Below, in pieces: positions 24,786 through 34,019 of a stretch of DNA of 64,000 bases; positions within the stretch are counted from its first letter, which is position 1, and every line of letters starts with the position of its first letter. The stretch is from Hermatobates lingyangjiaoensis. Its lineage: Eukaryota; Arthropoda; Insecta; Hemiptera; Hermatobatidae. Where the stretch lies: the NCBI GenBank assembly GCA_026182355.1, contig JAPFBL010000171.1, forward strand, positions 62,001-126,000. The letters are read 5' to 3'. Under the pieces are notes generated by a model. That model was given only the letters and a program-made list of their open reading frames with translations. It was not told the origin of the DNA and ran no database searches. Made by a program: the position numbers and the translations under genes.

Positions 24786-24821
24786 TTGTAAACAGGAAAA
24801 CGAACCAAAAGGACAACAAAC

Positions 24822-25018
24822 GTTTCACGATGAATCACAAACACAGAACTAAGGAACAAACAAACTTACTGTCTCTAATTTCTCTAATCTCCAACCGTCG
24901 CTTCATAAATGCGCTTGGTGTCCCTATCTCAACCCCCCTGATGACGGTCCAACCGAAAGTTAGAGACAGTAAGTCTGTTTGTTCCTTAGTTCTGTGTTTG
25001 TGATTCATCGTGAAACGT
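24822..25018. repeat. Family B palindromic pair
   Basis: The outer ends ACGTTTCACGATGAATCAC... are mirrored by GTGATTCATCGTGAAACGT. The right arm carries a full hammerhead-like motif, and the left arm has a diverged one. Confidence 0.8.
24935..24970 (+). ncRNA. Hammerhead-ribozyme-like motif (family B)
   Basis: CUGAUGA, extra C, helix II GGU/ACC with loop CCA, GAAA, then AGUU and A before GAGAC. Helix I is weak because CCCC precedes the core here, so this copy may be inactive. Confidence 0.5.
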
Positions 25019-25135
25019 ATATATATATTTATATTATTAACAATTAAATAAAAGAATTTCATGGACTAAATAAAGTAAATTAACTGAAAAAAAAACAAAA
25101 CCTCACTACTATATTTTGAATATATTTTGTCTCAT

Positions 25136-25202
25136 CATGAAGCACCAGTATAAAGGTGTGAGCCATTCCGAAGTTAAGTGATGACTGGTGACGAGACAGT
25201 CC
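25136..25202 (+). repeat. Small structured motif, copy 1
   Basis: GTCTC...CACCAGT is answered by ACTGGTG...GAGAC, enclosing AAAGGTGTGAGCC and TTCCGAAGTTAAG. A second copy with the same internal blocks is at 32966-33026. See findings. Confidence 0.5.
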
Positions 25203-25420
25203 ATATGTATTAATGACTTTTTATGATCTGTTTTGTTAGTAATCTTCTTTTGTGTTTTTTTTTCTGACTATTCAGTTTATGTTTATATATAAAGTAATAC
25301 ATTTTTATACATTTATAAATTATAAAGAATTTATATTATATATGCTAAAAATTATATTATTTATATACAATGTATATGGTATTATAAATAATAAATATCA
25401 AATAATATTATATATATATC

Positions 25421-25538
25421 AGTTGGGTTTTTGACTCTGACGAAGACCGCTTGTTTCGGTTGAAAGATCTTAGTCTTGTTTTCCCCTTTCTTATTGTGGT
25501 TTGATCATTGATTGTTATTTCACGTGTTTATGTGAAAT

Positions 25539-25541
<3 letters not shown>
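25421..25541 (+). repeat. Family A hammerhead element, solo copy
   Basis: A plus-oriented single arm that ends in TTATTTCACGTG, TTTATGTGAAATCTTT and then (TA)n at about 25543-25573. The CACGTG-containing hairpin (TTTCACGTG/TATGTGAAA) at the 3' end recurs in all plus-oriented family-A copies. Confidence 0.8.
25433..25475 (+). ncRNA. Hammerhead-ribozyme-like motif (family A, intact)
   Basis: Helix I is GACU/AGUC (4 perfect pairs). The core is CUGACGA plus one extra A; helix II is GACCG/CGGUU; then GAAA, self-complementary AGAUCU helix III and U at the cleavage position. All elements are in the order of a type I hammerhead. Confidence 0.75.
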
Positions 25542-25574
<33 letters not shown>

Positions 25575-26220
25575 TATAATATACTGATCACTTATATTTG
25601 CTTAAGTTGCAGCAAATCTTCATTTTAAGACAATATATTAATATTAATCAAGGAAGATTTCATGACACCTTTTTAAGACATGAAGTGCTTAAATTTTTTA
25701 TTGACTCTTGTTTTGATGATTCATTGAGTCAATGAAAGAATGACTACATGCTTTGTTGACTCTTAGTTTAAACTTACAAAGAGATAATACTATTCAAATT
25801 ATTAGAGTAAATAAATTATAAAAGTTTTCTCACCACAGTTCCTTAGTATTATAGTAACTATTGTTATTAATATTTAATATATTTACTTATATTAATAATT
25901 TTAAAAATGTTGAAACTTTATTAAATTTTTAACAGAAATAGTTAAAATTCCTAGTTTTTTTTATGTTATTCAAGAATATAAATATATTTATTCTGAATTT
26001 ATACATATTATAGATTTATTTAAATTTATTCAAGAATATGATTATATTATTTCATTCATTGAACCTCTCAATTAACATATTCAAATAACATTAAGTCCTT
26101 GATTGTGTCTAACTTAAATTTTGAGCAAAACATATTTTCAGTTTTAATAAATAGCTTTTCTTAGTATACTTTTATCACTGCCAACCTGTATAAATTCGTT
26201 ATATATATATATATATTATA

Positions 26221-26446
26221 ATCAATGATCAAACCACAATAAGAAATGGGAAAACAAGACTAAGATCTTTCAACCGTAACAAGCGGTCTTCATCAGAGTC
26301 AAAAACCCATCTGGGTTTGGGTTTCAGTTTGGTTTTGTGACTGATGAAGACTGCTTGTTACGGTTAAAAGATCTTAGTCTTGTTTTCCCATTTATTATTG
26401 TGGTTTGATCATTGATTGTTATTTCACGTGTTTATGTGAAATCTTT
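26221..26446. repeat. Family A palindromic pair in (TA)n
   Basis: The left arm (minus) and right arm (plus) meet at about 26300-26335, both with 3' ends outward. (TA)n flanks both sides (26200-26217 and 26447-26466). Confidence 0.9.
26258..26300 (-). ncRNA. Hammerhead-ribozyme-like motif (family A, intact)
   Basis: Minus-strand CUGAUGA core with GACU/AGUC helix I, GACCG/CGGUU helix II, GAAA and AGAUCU helix III. The partner arm at 26338-26378 has the GAAA changed to AAAA and lost helix I bases. Confidence 0.75.
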
Positions 26447-26734
26447 TTATATATATATATATATATACGGTTACATTAAGAATTGATTGGTATCAGTCAT
26501 TTTTTTGCATTATTGTATTACACTGACTATATTATTTTCGGTTGTTCTGTCAGGTTGGATAATTAAGAGTAATTTATTTATTTAGGCATTAATATTGTAA
26601 TCCATCTACATGAAACAAACAGCACAAAATTAGTAGAAATAATGAAAAAGTTCTAAAAATCTTTAGATATAGTGTTCTAAAGAAACTTGAAAAATGATGT
26701 CTTTAAAATATGAATTAAAATATATTTAAATTTT

Positions 26735-26796
26735 ATGAAAACGGATTTACATGTTTTGAGTTGCCAAAGTCATTTTGTAAAGTTTTTTTACCGATA

Positions 26797-26861
<65 letters not shown>

Positions 26862-26862
26862 T

Positions 26863-26904
<42 letters not shown>

Positions 26905-27420
26905 CGTGTGCGTGTGCGTGTGTGTGTGTTTTTGTCCAAAGCTTGTGTATACGCTGCAGTCCACAATCTTTGATGGATACAGTTAATATTTTGCACAAAA
27001 ATGGGCTTCATAGTGAAGTTTGTTTGGGAGCAGTTATGTATGATGGGAAAGTCCCTTTTTTGCTAAAATGTGTTTTCAAACAAACTATGTGTCTAAAACA
27101 CAGACTAAAATGTTCTAAACTACTAACCGTAGGACCTTAAAATTTTGGCATTGTCATGAAGTCAACAAAAACAAGAACTGAAAAAAATACTCATATTTTA
27201 AAAAGAACTACAAATATTTTTTTTCAATAAAATATAACAAATTTGTCTTTTAATTTAATCTGAAAGCTTGTGAGGAGGATACAAGCCATAATATTTGATG
27301 GATCAAAATGATTTTATACCTTGGAATAGAGCATTTGTAGGGGATAAATTAAGGTATTATTTTTCTAATGACAATAAACAGAGGGGCATAATGGTAAATT
27401 TTATGTTTTCATAAAATGTT
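26735..27420 (+). repeat. Repeat family with internal (TG)n, copy 2
   Basis: Relative of 18090-18530 (see that entry). It carries two weak internal versions of the TTTGATGGAT block. Confidence 0.45.
26799..26929. repeat. (TG)n microsatellite
   Basis: About 130 bases of TG with minor GC interruptions. It produces long spurious open frames of Cys-Val and Thr-His on both strands. Confidence 0.98.
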
Positions 27421-27659
27421 TTTTTGACGTTAAACGGCTTATTAATATAAAGCCCTGGTCTGGCTCAAAATGACTATTAGGGTTATATATGGGTTTCTAG
27501 TTGTAATAAATATGAAAAACTGGAACACAGTTCTATGATACCTGTAATAATATATATAAATTTGAAAAATGGCTTTATCTCAGGGATGTCATGCATGGGA
27601 TATCAATGTATGAAAAAACGAAACATTCGTAATTTTCCTACTATAATACATAATAATTG

Positions 27660-28100
27660 TGAGAATCGTTCTCACCAGTGACATCTTACATACTTTCTCG
27701 TATTACAATGAAAACTTTGAACATGCTTTAATCGACCTCATGCATACTTCTTCTGTTCTCATATGTGAGTAACCGGAATATGGATCCCTCTTTACCCAGT
27801 CCCTTCTCTGTTATAAGACATCAAAAATCATAACATGGCTCTCATTGATCTCGTGTGTGCTTCTTCTAGTTCTATCTATTAAAATCAGGTATATGGCTAA
27901 CATTGATCTTATGCATACGCTGTCCTTAAACAATGTATGAAAAACAGGGAAAACCGTCCTCATTGATTTTATGCGTTCTTTTCTTGGGTTAATGTAGAAA
28001 GAAACAAAATGCAGTTCACATTGACCTCATGCTAGCCTATGGTTTACTTACAGTTAAAATTAAGAATCTTCATCTAAGAGTTACCTCATACTTTACGTAA
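27660..28100 (+). repeat. Degenerate tandem repeat of about 75-90 bp
   Basis: Variants of CATTGACCTCATGCATACTTCTTCTGTTC recur at about 27730, 27840, 27900, 27960 and 28018, each followed by a purine-rich AAA(T/A)CAGG...ATGG segment. Copies are too diverged for exact boundaries. Confidence 0.55.
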
Positions 28101-28120
28101 ACATAGAGAGATGTCTTCCG

Positions 28121-28134
28121 GTTTCTTGTTGATA
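28121..28134 (+). repeat. Target-site duplication (left) of 789-bp insert
   Basis: GTTTCTTGTTGATA, repeated exactly at 28924-28937. Confidence 0.9.
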
Positions 28135-28923
28135 CATACTCCCCTAGTGGGGCCATGCAGCTATATCCTCAAGCTGCATTGGCTTACATACATCCACAGG
28201 TTCTTTGAACCAGGGGCAAAAAAGGCCACTGACCTTACCTGTAGCTTCAGTTACCTGAGCAGGTTCAGTAGGATCTTTGGTCCGGAGTTTGATACAAAAA
28301 ATTTTAAAATAAGTCTGTACTACGGGTGGTTGGGGACTGTCGAGGGGTTCTCTTTCGATTCCGCCAATTGAGGTTGGACTCGTAGTTGCTGTGAGTTCTC
28401 ACCCAAGTTGGATAGACCTTTGTGGTCGCTATGTAAGCAGTAACTTCTTGGGAGGATGCCTGCTTAGCAAACCGAGGAGTTAGATACCCCAAACCCTTAC
28501 CAGAGTAACGGGCCTTGAACTAAGCTGATTGGACTGGACAGCTGGTTGAGTACTTACCTGGTAGAGGCTTGGGCTTTTGACGGCAGCTCAGAGTCGGACG
28601 ATTGGATACCACCCCTTGAAGTTATTTATGTTTAGTACAAGTGGCACTTAGTCAATGGGAGACCTTAGAGGCTCTCATAACTGGCCTTGACCAGGTGGCG
28701 TTCTGGCAACGACAGATTTGTAATCATTTTCTATGAGTCGTTTCATTTGAGGTACTAACAACACTCCTCACAATGACGCCCTGATGGGGTTCGATAATCT
28801 ACTAGTAACAAGCACTGCTCCTGGGGTAACGGGCATTGCCGTTTTCGGAGGGGGACGACCGAGTTCAGAAGAACACTACGATGGTCCTAAAACTGTAATG
28901 CATTGTAGGTTAGCCTGACCACC
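28135..28923. mobile_element. Unidentified 789-bp retroposon-like insert
   Basis: This GC-richer block is bounded by perfect 14-bp duplications, which proves insertion by a mechanism making staggered cuts. It has no poly(A), no terminal inverted repeats, no SINE A/B boxes that I can place and no credible ORF. One end starts CATACTCCCCTAGTGGGG followed by a strong hairpin (GCCATGCAGC, loop with TCCTC, GCTGCAATGGC-like return). The other ends GGTTAGCCTGACCACC. It may be an internally deleted LINE consisting mainly of a 5' UTR, possibly with an HDV/R2-like ribozyme at its start, or a new non-autonomous retroposon. Orientation is unresolved. Confidence 0.7.
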
Positions 28924-28937
28924 GTTTCTTGTTGATA

Positions 28938-30400
28938 GAACAGTGTGACTTATACGTCTATAGTAGCTATGTAGTGGTTTACAGTTTAGAAAGTAGCAAC
29001 CAAATAATTTGTTGCCAATTGTTGTTTGCAAATAATACTCCTTTGCCTATTTCCCGTCTGTATTGACAACCATGTCATCCCTACAAAACTCAACTCGTAC
29101 TTAGATCGTTATTAACATTCAACGTAACCCACATGTGCATTGCAATTCTTTCACACTTTCTATTCATGCTTTCATTCTGCTATTTCATGTGGGCAGTTTT
29201 GGCTCGGAGTCAAATATGTAGTGTAGTTTCAAGTGCAATGAAACGCATTTTAAGTCCGTTGCTTGTCAAGATTAATTAATTTTTTTGAGTAACTACTTGC
29301 ATCAAAAAAAGAGGCAATCTATCTATCGGTAGAATTATTTTACTTGCATGAAAAGAAATTACGAGACAGAATCTTTAAGATTTTAAATAGTTAGTTGTTA
29401 TTCGTATATATTAAAGGAATCCTGTGAATTCTAATGAAAATGAACCGAGAAGTTGTCAATGACTCAGAGAACAAAAGTTGTTTGACAAAGATCCAACTCT
29501 CAAATCTTATTACACATCTTACAATTGACTTTCAACTTTGCAATGTTTTTTTTTACTGTCCAGCCTCGTATGTTTCTTGTGACATTGCTCTACGCACATA
29601 CCAAACTCAAACATTTTTTGTTAATTTTCTAGGTTCAAATCAAACTTTATTAGCTAGTGTTGTATTTTTATTTAACATTCTTCTCAGATTTAAACCAATA
29701 TGACGACTTAAAAGCCAAATGCTCCTAAAAAATTGCCACTACTAAAAAAATATTTTTAAAACTTGTTTGGCATTGTTTACTCTATCTGCATCTAAGTTAA
29801 TAATTGCTATCATTTCTTTGTCTTCAATATCCAGAAATTAAATGCATACAAACAGAAGTATAACATTATATTTCATTTTTTTTCTATGATATAGGTATAC
29901 TAGTATAAACATTATCATTTTTATAGTTTACTCTTTAACTTTTTGTTTGTATAAAGATCATAAATAACTTCTTTATTTTTAATGAGATTACATAATGACA
30001 ATGACTTTTATCATTTAATGGTTTAAACATTAATATTCCAAAGTAGTCATTATATTATTTTACCTCCTTCATAAAGGCTCCGACTAGTAACCCTAATAGA
30101 TACAATTTAAAACAAACTACAAACTAAAGATAAACTACTTGCCTCCATAGAAGTGATAGATTATAGAAATAGAAGTGTTTTTTGTTGAGGATAACAATGT
30201 AAATCTAAACTTTTTTTAAACTATGACTTTATAGTATCGATTTACTCAGAAGAGGCTTTCTTAGTTCTGATTTTTTTAATCATTGATCTAACATTTCTTT
30301 TACTCTGTGCTTCTCATTACAGATATTTAAGAATATCATTAGATTTTACTGTTATATAATGACTTCATTGAATTATCAAAGTCTGAGAGAGGTCTTTATT
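28938..30400. other. AT-rich non-coding DNA
   Basis: No gene or defined repeat. The open frame at 29434-29703 has no domain. Confidence 0.5.
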
Positions 30401-30459
30401 GGTCGGCAGTTGTGAGTTCAAGTCTGATAGAAGAAGATAATTGCACAATTGGCCCTGTG

Positions 30460-30640
30460 ATTAGTTGAAATAGCAGGAGAATGAATGGACATTAGCAGGG
30501 TTTCCAATTGATCTCGAGCCACTTACGCGTGCGCCAGAGGTATTTGCATTGATGACTTTTTTTTTTGCGATCATAACTGAAGGCAGAGGAGGGCGCCTAG
30601 AAACACCAGCTGTCTCGTGGCTGCCTCTTAAGGAGGATTA
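30460..30640. promoter_or_regulatory. GC-richer island upstream of promoter
   Basis: It contains CACTTACGCGTGCGCCAG and ATTTGCATTGATGA (an octamer-like ATTTGCAT) in otherwise AT-rich DNA. A candidate upstream regulatory element of the PRDM-like gene, inferred from position and composition only. Confidence 0.3.
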
Positions 30641-30779
30641 TAAAAATTGTAATGCAGTATAACTTAATGGGGATATTTTGAAGGGAGCGAAGCGCTGGTT
30701 ATTGGCAGTGGGGTAGTGTCGGAAGCCTGTTTAATATTCTGTAATATAAATTGGTCGTCCGAGGGGAGGAGTGATTGGA

Positions 30780-31210
30780 CGTAATGATGGGCCCGGCGGG
30801 TAACAAGAGATGTCACGTGACCACAAGACCAGGAGCAGCGCTCCCACTTTTTTCCTCATAATATGTATACTGTTCGAACGTAGGGTGGGGCCAGGAGATT
30901 GGCTGATTACTGTTCACAAGCAGCTTCCTATTGGTTAGACTGAGCCTCTGGCCCCGCCTACTATCTTCGTCTTGGTGGGGAAGACCGGTCTGCCTTAGAC
31001 CAAGGGACCTTGCACTTGTTCCTTGAAACAGACGGTAGTCGATCCTCAGCTCTTGATCAACCGGTATCTCACAAAACACGTTCCCCCATTTCTGCTCGCC
31101 CGTTAAAATCTCTTCAACACCTGCTCGCTTGTTCTTTCGTTGAAGTCACTGTCGAACGACCGTGTTCGGCTAGTCTTCATCCTGTTATGCTTTGACTCTT
31201 TTAAGCAGAC
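30780..31210 (+). promoter_or_regulatory. CpG-rich promoter and 5' UTR of PRDM-like gene
   Basis: This is one of the GC-richest stretches of the window. Visible elements are a palindromic E-box GTCACGTGAC at 30812-30821, an inverted CCAAT box GATTGGCT at 30897-30904, a second one CTATTGGTTA at 30928-30937, and a GC box GGCCCCGCC near 30950-30958. No TATA box is obvious, as is usual for such promoters. The transcription start is probably between about 30960 and 31150. An in-frame stop (31202-31204) closes the frame just before the ATG, so the upstream part is not coding in that frame. Confidence 0.55.
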
Positions 31211-31414
31211 ATGGAGACGTGTGTTCTTATTCCAAAAGAGTTTTCTCTAGTCCTTACGGCAGTCAATGATGTTTCCCGAATAAACAAGTTGCCCGAAATG
31301 GGAGTCAGTGTTTGGACAAATGCTCGCATACTCCAGGGCACTGTTATTTACCCATTCCAGGGGACCATCAGACTGGACAAACTAGAGGTTTACTCCTACC
31401 TCGACGACAATGAC
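31211..31414 (+). CDS. First coding exon, PR/SET-domain (PRDM13-like) protein
   Basis: PRDM proteins are zinc-finger transcription factors or methyltransferase-like regulators acting in the nucleus. This exon encodes 68 residues from the ATG at 31211. After a variable N-terminus it reads VSVWTNARILQGT (residues about 33-45), then VIYPFQGTIRLDKLEV and an acidic DDND end. This matches the start of PR domains: a G-x-x-V-W strand, an ILxGT turn, then a P-F-x-G-T strand. In vertebrate PRDM13 the first exon also stops shortly after the corresponding P-x-P-G-T strand. The exon ends in phase 0 at GTAAGT (31415-31420). The rest of the PR domain and the zinc fingers are not visible downstream, so intron 1 seems to run past the window's end. 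The exact PRDM subfamily is uncertain. Confidence 0.5.
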
Positions 31415-32372
31415 GTAAGTTGAACCAAATTTAAAATTAACTATTTATTGCATCACATTAACTGTTTCCTTATATGTTTTTTTTTTAAAACACTTAACCA
31501 TATTGAAGCTTAACAGATTTTAACAACCCACAATATATGCTTTTTATGTTCAAGGCATTTAAACAGTTTAATTTTATATATTATTCATTTTCACATGAAA
31601 TTACTACTAAAAGTTTCAAAACTATAAAATTATAGAATTGTTTAACTAAAATGTACTTATATTCTATGAAAATTTTTATAATGTATGAATGACATATCGA
31701 ATTTGTTATAAATATCATAACTAACCAATTAGTATACAAACATTATTATAAACAATACATATTTAAATTATGAGAAAACAGTCATGCTAGGCATGAACAC
31801 ATTTCAGTTTTAGTTAGGTTAAATTTGAAATATAAAAAATTATCCAATATTAACTGAAAGACATACATGACAACTCACCTTTCTTTACATAATATTACTT
31901 TTATACATAATAGTATTCAAATATAATTTTCTTTGTCTGCATACAAAGGTTTATATCCTAATGAAATTATGAAAACGCAATGTCGTTTTATATTCACATT
32001 TAAATATTTAATTTCAAAATTCTTCACATTTATAATATCTGTATACTGAATTTTGTACTGTAGTATTTCCTAACAAAACTAATGTTAAAGAACATTTGTA
32101 GACATATGGATGGAAATACAAATAGTTTAAACAATCACTATTATATTTAATATTTAATTCCAATATATAAATAATGTAGAACTATGGTGTATCCTTTTAT
32201 GTCTAATAATTTAATTACACATCATGCAAAACTATTTGTAACATCTATTTATAAGGATTTTCAATTTATTAATATAAAGATTTATATTGATATACTGGAT
32301 TTGAAATAAATCGTGGAATATCAATAGATTACAACTCCAGTTTATAGATAGAAACGTACTATATAGCTGCAC

Positions 32373-32375
<3 letters not shown>
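31415..32375 (+). other. Start of presumed intron 1, AT-rich
   Basis: Starts with the GTAAGT donor. No further coding or structured feature is seen up to the TA tract. Confidence 0.45.

Positions 32376-32427
<52 letters not shown>
32376..32427. repeat. (TA)n microsatellite
   Basis: Uninterrupted TA dinucleotides bordering the family-A palindrome. Confidence 0.98.
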
Positions 32428-32430
<3 letters not shown>

Positions 32431-32461
32431 GATCAAACCACAATAAGAAATGGGAAAACAA

Positions 32462-32504
32462 GACTAAGATTTTTCAACCGTAACAAGCGGTCTTCGTCAG
32501 AGTC
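32462..32504 (-). ncRNA. Hammerhead-ribozyme-like motif (family A)
   Basis: Minus-strand CUGACGA core, GACU/AGUC helix I, GACCG/CGGUU helix II and GAAA. Helix III is AAAUCU instead of AGAUCU, so its self-complementarity is partly lost. Confidence 0.65.
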
Positions 32505-32541
32505 AAAAACCCATCTGGGTTTGGGTTTCAGTTGGGTTTTT

Positions 32542-32582
32542 GACTGACGAAGACCGCTTGTTACGGTTGAAAGATCTTAGTC
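32542..32582 (+). ncRNA. Hammerhead-ribozyme-like motif (family A)
   Basis: Plus-strand copy with intact CUGACGA, helix II, GAAA and AGAUCU, but two bases of the 5' side of helix I are deleted (TTTGA directly before CUGACGA). Confidence 0.6.
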
Positions 32583-32650
32583 TTGTTTTCTCATTTCTTA
32601 TTGTGGTTTGATCATTGATTGTTATTTCACGTCTTTATGTGAAATCTTTT

Positions 32651-32687
<37 letters not shown>

Positions 32688-32965
32688 AAATTTCTTTATG
32701 AACTTCAGAATTTGGAGTGAAATCTTTTAATCGAGGAACTTATTCTGGTCAGTCACACAATAATATCATTCACTTTATAGTTTTAATGAGGTCCAGTTGC
32801 TTGGTCAAAAGATTTATTACCATTCTATTCTTGATTCTGAATTTTTCATTTGGTGTAGAAGATGATTTTTATTTCACGTGTTTATTGCAAAATCTCCTCA
32901 TATATATGGATACGTAGAAAGAACGCACATTAAAAAGATCACAAAAATCCTACTAAATTTCCTTT

Positions 32966-33026
32966 CCCTCGTCATGAAGAAGAAAGGTGTGAGTCCCTCC
33001 GAAGTGCCTGGTGACGAAGGAAATAT
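32966..33026 (+). repeat. Small structured motif, copy 2
   Basis: It shares TCATGAAG, AAAGGTGTGAGTCC, TCCGAAGTG and CTGGTGACGA with 25136-25202. Outer arms CCTTCGTCACC/GGTGACGAAGG-type pairing are partly conserved. Confidence 0.45.
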
Positions 33027-33105
33027 AGTAATGAGTTTGGTGATCTCTATTATGTGTGTTTTTCTGTGAATTTAGTTTATTTAGTTTTTGGAATGGTTTT
33101 GGTTA

Positions 33106-33106
<1 letters not shown>

Positions 33107-33139
<33 letters not shown>

Positions 33140-33241
33140 CAGTTCAAAATTGAAGATAGATAGCACACAAAGTAAAGAACACACATACAAACTCAAATTT
33201 TCGGGCAATCCGTCTTCAGGAGAAAAGAGAAAGGGAGACTC

Positions 33242-33294
<53 letters not shown>

Positions 33295-33297
33295 CTT
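33107..33297 (-). repeat. Family B hammerhead element between two TA tracts
   Basis: A minus-oriented copy (33138-33243) sits exactly between (TA)n at 33107-33137 and 33245-33297. The same version, with GGATTGCCC/GGATTACCC in helix II, occurs at 51400-51540 and 51780-51930. Confidence 0.85.
33190..33224 (-). ncRNA. Hammerhead-ribozyme-like motif (family B2)
   Basis: Minus-strand CUGAAGA, extra C, short helix II GG/CC, GAAA, AAUU, U. Helix I has CUC/GAG. The weak helix II makes activity doubtful. Confidence 0.5.
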
Positions 33298-33386
33298 ATT
33301 TTTCGTTGGAAATACGATCCAAAACGGACAAATATAGTTCAATATAAACAAAGAAACATAGAGAATCAGAAGAATCACACTTACAG

Positions 33387-33421
33387 TCTCTAATTTTCGG
33401 TTTGAACCGTCTTCAGGAGAG
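33387..33421 (-). ncRNA. Hammerhead-ribozyme-like motif (family B, intact)
   Basis: Minus-strand helix I UCUC/GAGA (4 perfect pairs), CUGAAGA, extra C, helix II GGUU/AACC, GAAA, self-complementary AAUU, A at the cleavage position. Confidence 0.65.
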
Positions 33422-33509
33422 ATAAGAGAGGTGAAACCAAGCGCACTGGATCAGAGACGTTGGAGACCCAACCGTCTCTGATCCAGTGCGCTTGGTTTCC
33501 CTCTCTATA

Positions 33510-33545
33510 TCTTCCTGAAGACGGTTCAAACGAAAATTAGAGACT
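33510..33545 (+). ncRNA. Hammerhead-ribozyme-like motif (family B)
   Basis: Plus-strand partner of the previous motif. It has CUGAAGA and GAAA but one base fewer on the 3' side of helix II. Confidence 0.55.
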
Positions 33546-33654
33546 GTAAGTGTGTTCTTCTGATTTCTCTATGTTTCTTTGTTATATTGAACTATATATA
33601 TATATATAATATATATATAATATATATATTATATATATATAATATATATATAAT

Positions 33655-33990
33655 ATCGCGCTGACCTCTGGTTTCCTTCGTTGCTTCGGCCTACCACTCA
33701 GTTAGCTTCAGCTACTCAAAGGGACTACTTCTGCCCGATGACGACGACTGTCGAAATATCGTTGTGAGTCTTTTGTGTGTGTCTTTATTTGTTTTTCTCT
33801 TTCCTGTGTGAACTTATATATAATAATATTATATATATATGATTCGCGCTCCGTTCTTCGACGTTGGGAGATCTCTCTCACTTCCTCCTCTCTTCAAGTC
33901 TACTCTCCTGATGACGAACAACAGTTCGAAATATTGAATTCTGTAAGTTTTCTTTGTATTGTCTTTTCTGTGTCGTGCTTTGTGTAATTT
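33655..33990 (+). repeat. Family D hammerhead elements, two copies
   Basis: Two plus-oriented copies lie between TA tracts. 33655-33790 has a decayed core (CCGAUGA). 33840-33970 has the intact one described next. Other family-D relatives are at 40640-40790, 51080-51370 and 52640-52760. Confidence 0.75.
33902..33943 (+). ncRNA. Hammerhead-ribozyme-like motif (family D)
   Basis: CUGAUGA, extra C, helix II GAAC/GUUC with loop AACA, GAAA, then AUAU and U. Helix I has only about two clear pairs (UC/GA). Confidence 0.55.
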
Positions 33991-34019
33991 AAATTATATA
34001 TATATATATATATATATGC

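Larger units (their letters stand above)
32431..32650. repeat. Family A palindromic pair in (TA)n
   Basis: The left arm begins GATCAAACCACAATAAG and is mirrored by CTTATTGTGGTTTGATC. The centre is at about 32505-32540 (ACCCATCTGGGTTTGGGT). TA tracts lie on both sides. Confidence 0.92.
33329..33596. repeat. Family B palindromic pair
   Basis: Outer ends AGTTCAATATAAAC and TATATTGAACT. The inner junction is near 33466, where GATCAGAGACGTTGGAG faces CGTCTCTGATC. (TA)n follows at 33593. A closely related pair is at 56905-57115. Confidence 0.92.

Noticed and set aside
26733..27140. Several long frames rich in Cys-Val or Thr-His
   Set aside because: Translations of the (TG)n tract.
28470..28490. 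Mitochondrial 12S rRNA insertion, because of GTTAGATACCCC
   Set aside because: Only this short string resembles 12S; the surrounding sequence does not follow rRNA order.
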